NCBI RefSeq assembly: GCF_007993045.1 | Contig: NZ_VOOR01000008.1 | Span: forward strand, 62,001-126,000 | Length of the DNA: 64,000 bases | Origin: Phaeodactylibacter luteus | Lineage (GTDB): Bacteria; Bacteroidota; Bacteroidia; Chitinophagales; Saprospiraceae | Reading direction: 5' to 3' | In this document: positions 60,602-64,000 of the stretch, in pieces | Layout: each line of letters opens with the position of its first letter | Position numbering within the stretch: the stretch's first letter is position 1 | The notes under the pieces: model-generated | The model's database searches: none | What the model saw: only the letters and a program-made list of their open reading frames with translations | Told to the model about the DNA's origin: nothing | Position numbers and translations under genes: made by a program

Positions 60602-63418
60602 CTACCGGACAATAAGTTTGGCCGACTGAGCCTGCAGGCCTGCGGTCAGCCTTACGATGTAGAGCCCCTGAGGGAGCGATAGGGGAAGCTGGCTGATGTG
60701 CCAGCCGGAAGGCTGCTGGCCCAGTTCGACAGCCTGCAGCTGCTGCCCTTGAAGGTTGTAGACTTCCGCCCTTACGGCAGCTGCACTTGTCAGGTCATAG
60801 CTTAGCCATACTTCGTTTTGGGCAGGGTTGGGCGATAGGCGGAGCCCCAGCCCGGATGCGGCTTCCGCTTCCGCTGTGCTGACCGGCGTCTCCAGAGGGG
60901 AAGTCGTATAAAGGCGGTATTCGCCGGGCTCTAGCGGCAGCAGCTGGTTGGGCGTTAAAACCTGTAGGCTATCGCCAGTAAAATATTCATACCACCAGCC
61001 GGTCTGCGTGAAAGCTTGGGGTACGCTGCCAGCTGTCATGCCAAAATTGGCGACGGCCACGGCACGATCCCCCTCGTGCTCCAATTGGATTTTTTTGGCG
61101 CTCCCATTGAGCTCATAGGTGAGCGCTCCAGACTGGAAAATCTCATTGCTACGGGTCAGGAGGATGATTTCGCTCATCCGTTCATAAAGGTGGCGGCGGG
61201 CTTCCTCCTCCAGGTAATCCCAGCGGATAGGCTTGGGCCCTGTCCGGCAATCTTCATTGATGCTGCCGTCCTCACAGTAGTTGATAGAGAAATCGTAGCC
61301 CTGCTCTCCAAACTGCCACAGCATCTTAGGGCCAGGGATGGTGTAAAACATCAGGGCGCCGGCTTCTACCCGAGACAAGGCGGTCTCCAGCTCCCGTACG
61401 TTGTAACCGCCTTGCATATTCCCAAATTCCAAGGCTTCGTACATCAGGCGCTCCTCATCATGGCTTTCCATAAAAGAGACTAGCCCCGGCGTTTCCCAGC
61501 CCCTCTCGAGGTAGGAAGCCCCGCCAAGGTTGGAGCCGAAGCCGAGCACTGCGTTTTTGTACTGAGGCTGCATATTGTTCCACATCAGCATCCCTTCCCC
61601 ATATTCAGCCATTTCCAGCTCCTCTTCCCAAGAGCCGAAGTGCTCCATGATGGCATAGGCCCCGGGCGTAGTGTTCCATACTTCATCTGCATAATCTTTC
61701 AGGATGACCAGGCGGGAAGCATCGTAGGCGCTCCAAGCGCCTACATCTGTATTTTCTACTTGTGTGAACCCTTTGGACAAATCAAAGCGGAAACCGTCCA
61801 GTTTCATCTCCTCCAGCCAGTACCGTATGGTACGCTTGACAAACTCCCGGGTGGCCAGGCTTTCGTGGTTGAAGTCGTATCCTACATTGAAGGGGTGCTT
61901 GGGCGTTACATTGAGCCAGGGGTTGTCTGCTGCTGGGCGGAAGTTGTTCTCATCCCAATAAAGCTGGGCCAGGGGGCTTTGGCTGAAAGCATGGTTGTAG
62001 ACTACGTCTAGGATGACGGCTATGCCCCGGGCATGGCAAGCATCTACCAGCCTTTTGAATTCATAAATTGGGCCGTAGTATTTGTCGAGCGCCATGTGGA
62101 AAGAAGGGTTGTACCCCCAGCTGATGTTCCCCTCGAATTCGTTGACGGGCATCAGCTCTATGGCGTTGATGCCGAGCCGAGACAGGTAGTCCAGGGTGTC
62201 AATAAGGTCGGTATAGCTGTGGCTGGCGAGGAAGTCGCGCACTAAGAGCTCGTAAATGACCAAGCGCTCCTTGGCGGGGCGCTGAAAATCTTCCACCTGC
62301 CAGTCGTACTCGGCTACCTGCGGGTCCACCAAGCTCACAATGCCCTGTGCGTTATCGGGGTAAGCAGGCAGGTTGGGGTAAACTTCCTCACCTATGAAAG
62401 GGTCGTTGCCAGGGTCGAGCACTACGGTGCTGTAGGGGTCTGCCACCCGGATTTCTCCATCTACCAGGTATTGAAAAGTGTGAGGCCCTTCTTCGTCCAG
62501 CCCCGGAATTTCAATCCACCAATGGCCACTTGGGGAGGGCGTCATCTGGTATTCCGTCAAAGGCCGGTAGCTGTTGAAACTGCCCAGTACAAAAATGTGG
62601 GATTTGTCTGGGGCGAAGAGGTTGAGCTGTAGGGTGCCTTCTGAAAAAGTAATGCCCGGCTCCAGCCCGGCCGGCACATCCATTGCGGGGAGGTCTAGTG
62701 GAACAGCGTAGGCAAATTCCAGCACGACCACGTCCTCATCGTTGGCCACGGTAATTTCAACCAAGTGGGTGCCTTCCCCTCCGGCGGTCAAGTCGTATTC
62801 AAGCAGGCTGGTGACAGTGCTGATGAGCTCCTCCCCATTGTCGGTAATGGTAATGCTGGCTTCTTCTGTGGCGGCAACCCTTACGGGAATGATAGAGCCA
62901 GACTGCGCTATGATGGCATTGCTCCCCGGCGATTGCAGGGCCGCATTGAAGCCTGTGCCGCCTTCTTCAAAAAGCTCCAGAAAGATATCGCCTCCGCCTT
63001 CAGCACGCCCGGTCTGACTCCCGGTCGCATTGCGGAATACAAAAGCCATCTGCTCTATGGCTTCTCCCGCTGGTACATTGTAGTATTCCCGCACGGAAGG
63101 GCTGAAGGTGTACTGGTAAAGGTTGGCTTCGCCCGGAACGGGCTGCATTTGCCAGGCTGCATTGGCCTGCCCCCAAGTCGTTGGCACATACCGCCAGTCT
63201 GACGGTGCTGTGCTTTGCTCTGTAATGACACCGGTGTGCAGGTAAACATTACAGTTGCAGTCTTCTAGCCCGCCGTTGCCGGCTGCGGCATTAAAAAATA
63301 GGGTGACCTCGTCAGAGGCGGTAGGGAATGCTGGCTCGCTGTACACAACCTGGGCGAGTGCCGGGCTGCTCCAGCCAAGGGCAAATGTCAAAAAGGTAAG
63401 CTGTAGGAATTTGAGCAT
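60602..63418 (-). CDS. Secreted GH13 alpha-amylase-family enzyme with T9SS type A tail
   Basis: The 938-residue product has a signal peptide (MLKFLQLTFLTFALGWSSPALA), N-terminal beta domains (about 25-380, including an isoamylase-like early set with LGSFNSYRPLTEY), a GH13 barrel with region I DVVYNHAF, region II GFRFDLSKGF (nucleophile Asp), region III Glu in AIMEHFGSW, and region IV SHDEERLM, then a beta domain and a type A sorting tail (RLSPNPAQNEVWLSYDL to SAKLIVR). It should cut alpha-glucans at the cell surface or outside. Starch-binding partners (SusC/D) are not in the window. The ATG at 63418 starts the signal. Confidence 0.93.
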   Translation of the reverse strand: MLKFLQLTFLTFALGWSSPALAQVVYSEPAFPTASDEVTLFFNAAAGNGGLEDCNCNVYLHTGVITEQSTAPSDWRYVPTTWGQANAAWQMQPVPGEANLYQYTFSPSVREYYNVPAGEAIEQMAFVFRNATGSQTGRAEGGGDIFLELFEEGGTGFNAALQSPGSNAIIAQSGSIIPVRVAATEEASITITDNGEELISTVTSLLEYDLTAGGEGTHLVEITVANDEDVVVLEFAYAVPLDLPAMDVPAGLEPGITFSEGTLQLNLFAPDKSHIFVLGSFNSYRPLTEYQMTPSPSGHWWIEIPGLDEEGPHTFQYLVDGEIRVADPYSTVVLDPGNDPFIGEEVYPNLPAYPDNAQGIVSLVDPQVAEYDWQVEDFQRPAKERLVIYELLVRDFLASHSYTDLIDTLDYLSRLGINAIELMPVNEFEGNISWGYNPSFHMALDKYYGPIYEFKRLVDACHARGIAVILDVVYNHAFSQSPLAQLYWDENNFRPAADNPWLNVTPKHPFNVGYDFNHESLATREFVKRTIRYWLEEMKLDGFRFDLSKGFTQVENTDVGAWSAYDASRLVILKDYADEVWNTTPGAYAIMEHFGSWEEELEMAEYGEGMLMWNNMQPQYKNAVLGFGSNLGGASYLERGWETPGLVSFMESHDEERLMYEALEFGNMQGGYNVRELETALSRVEAGALMFYTIPGPKMLWQFGEQGYDFSINYCEDGSINEDCRTGPKPIRWDYLEEEARRHLYERMSEIILLTRSNEIFQSGALTYELNGSAKKIQLEHEGDRAVAVANFGMTAGSVPQAFTQTGWWYEYFTGDSLQVLTPNQLLPLEPGEYRLYTTSPLETPVSTAEAEAASGLGLRLSPNPAQNEVWLSYDLTSAAAVRAEVYNLQGQQLQAVELGQQPSGWHISQLPLSLPQGLYIVRLTAGLQAQSAKLIVR

Positions 63419-63613
63419 AATTGCTGGTTTTGAGAAGAGTATGGTTTGGGAAAGGGGCAAGCCCCGTCCATCAAATTTAATCAAATACCAGCAAGAAAAA
63501 CGACGGGCTTTGGCAAAGTGTAGGGTAAAGGGTAGTGTTATTTTGAGTCAAAAGATTGTTTGTCAGTAATTTGTGGTTTTGGGCGGGGTTGTTTTTTTGG
63601 TGTAAGGAAGACA

Positions 63614-63651
63614 CTAAGCCGGGGCGGAATGGCCATTCCGCCCCGGCTTAG
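63614..63651. terminator. Perfect 38-base palindrome after the aspartoacylase-like gene
   Basis: Arms of 19 bases meet without a spacer: CTAAGCCGGGGCGGAATGG, then its reverse complement. As RNA it makes a long hairpin, 25 bases past the stop of the minus-strand gene and upstream of the amylase gene. No T-run follows on the minus strand. Confidence 0.6.
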
Positions 63652-63676
63652 CTCAGAGGTGCAGCCCGAACAGCCG

Positions 63677-64000
63677 CTATTGGTAGAGCCCCAGGTGGAG
63701 GATGCGCCCCCCAGTCTGATTGATAGGGCTGACGCTCTTCCCGATGACGACCCCATCTGCCGGAGCGCGGTAGGTTTTGACATGATCGCCAAAAATATTG
63801 CGGAGGATAGCTACTTCCTGCCCGGCCCTCACCTGCTCAGTCACTGTGGGGTGGACCGTCAGTATGCCGCCGGTATCTGTATAGAGCCATCCGGAGTCTT
63901 GGCATAGGAATGCAGGCTTTTCCGGTGCTTCTACGTCTCCATCGGTCATGCCCAAGTCGATCAGCAGGTTGTGTATGCCCGTCAGCCCTGAGCGGATATG
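63677..64000 (-). CDS. Succinylglutamate desuccinylase/aspartoacylase-family protein, 3' part (window edge)
   Basis: The frame is open to the window end, so the 5' part and start are outside. The visible 107 residues include GLTGIHNLLIDLGMTDG, then GWLYTDTGGILTVHPTVTEQV, GQEVAILRNIFGDHVKTY and APADGVVIGKSVSPI, the C-terminal beta domain typical of this zinc-hydrolase family. The catalytic part is not visible, so the substrate cannot be inferred. Confidence 0.8.
   Translation of the reverse strand, partial: HIRSGLTGIHNLLIDLGMTDGDVEAPEKPAFLCQDSGWLYTDTGGILTVHPTVTEQVRAGQEVAILRNIFGDHVKTYRAPADGVVIGKSVSPINQTGGRILHLGLYQ

Overview
The window looks like a chromosomal segment of a Bacteroidota bacterium, probably Saprospiria (Phaeodactylibacter/Lewinella-like; the genus is an inference). 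Reasons: type IX secretion C-terminal sorting domains of both kinds (A and B), DUF2911 and DUF3667 family proteins, a BlaI/M56-TonB pair, a Bacteroidota-type tryptophan dioxygenase, promoter-like TAnnTTTG boxes, and fairly high GC in coding DNA. About 50 genes are supported. No rRNA, tRNA, CRISPR array or autonomous transposase is visible.

Layout. 0.3-3.8 kb: small secreted protein, an alpha/beta hydrolase that lacks its nucleophile, and a PEP-synthase-like enzyme. 4.3-9.5 kb: lipoprotein, GCS2-CBS fusion, membrane protein, LOG hydrolase and a broken DUF3667 gene. 9.8-15.8 kb: T9SS substrate, mgsA, DUF2911 protein, then a minus-strand TPR-blaI-M56 operon. 16.2-18.8 kb: lipid-linked GlcNAc-1-phosphate transferase, crcB, tryptophan 2,3-dioxygenase. 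18.8-29.9 kb: surface polysaccharide genes (Wzy-like, Wzz-like, flippase, FkbM) with an FtsX permease, NADAR protein and IMPase. 30.7-37 kb: serine hydrolase and the cell-shape operon mreB-mreC-mreD-mrdA-folA. 37.3-45.8 kb: inactive M16 homologue, dnaN, nadD, thioredoxin-TPR, truA. 46.6-52.3 kb: M28 peptidase, hpt, degenerate YjeF_N protein, catalytic M16 peptidase, TonB-like protein. 52.4-64 kb: methylmalonyl-CoA mutase, a Bacteroidota-type antirepressor-like protein beside a palindrome-rich region, two CBS proteins, a metallopeptidase-like lipoprotein, an AraC regulator, a secreted GH13 amylase and the end of an aspartoacylase-like gene.

The most unusual content is intergenic. Short elements with inverted ends occur many times and are nested in one another. 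A GC-rich ~215-bp element (called EA here) occurs about ten times. Three other modules (B ~169 bp, C 169 bp, D 99 bp) all begin CTAGT and end CACTAG, and are joined end to end through one shared CTAG. Two EA copies carry B and C together at the same internal position, while other EA copies show the uninterrupted site. One EA copy is flanked by an 8-9 bp direct repeat and sits inside another dispersed repeat (F). B and C share two conserved internal blocks around an apical hairpin. This resembles a layered set of non-autonomous mobile elements; I do not recognise it as a described family. Two minus-strand small RNA candidates, each with a promoter-like box and an intrinsic terminator, were also found by eye.

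All repeat comparisons were made by reading the sequence; no alignment or database search was run.
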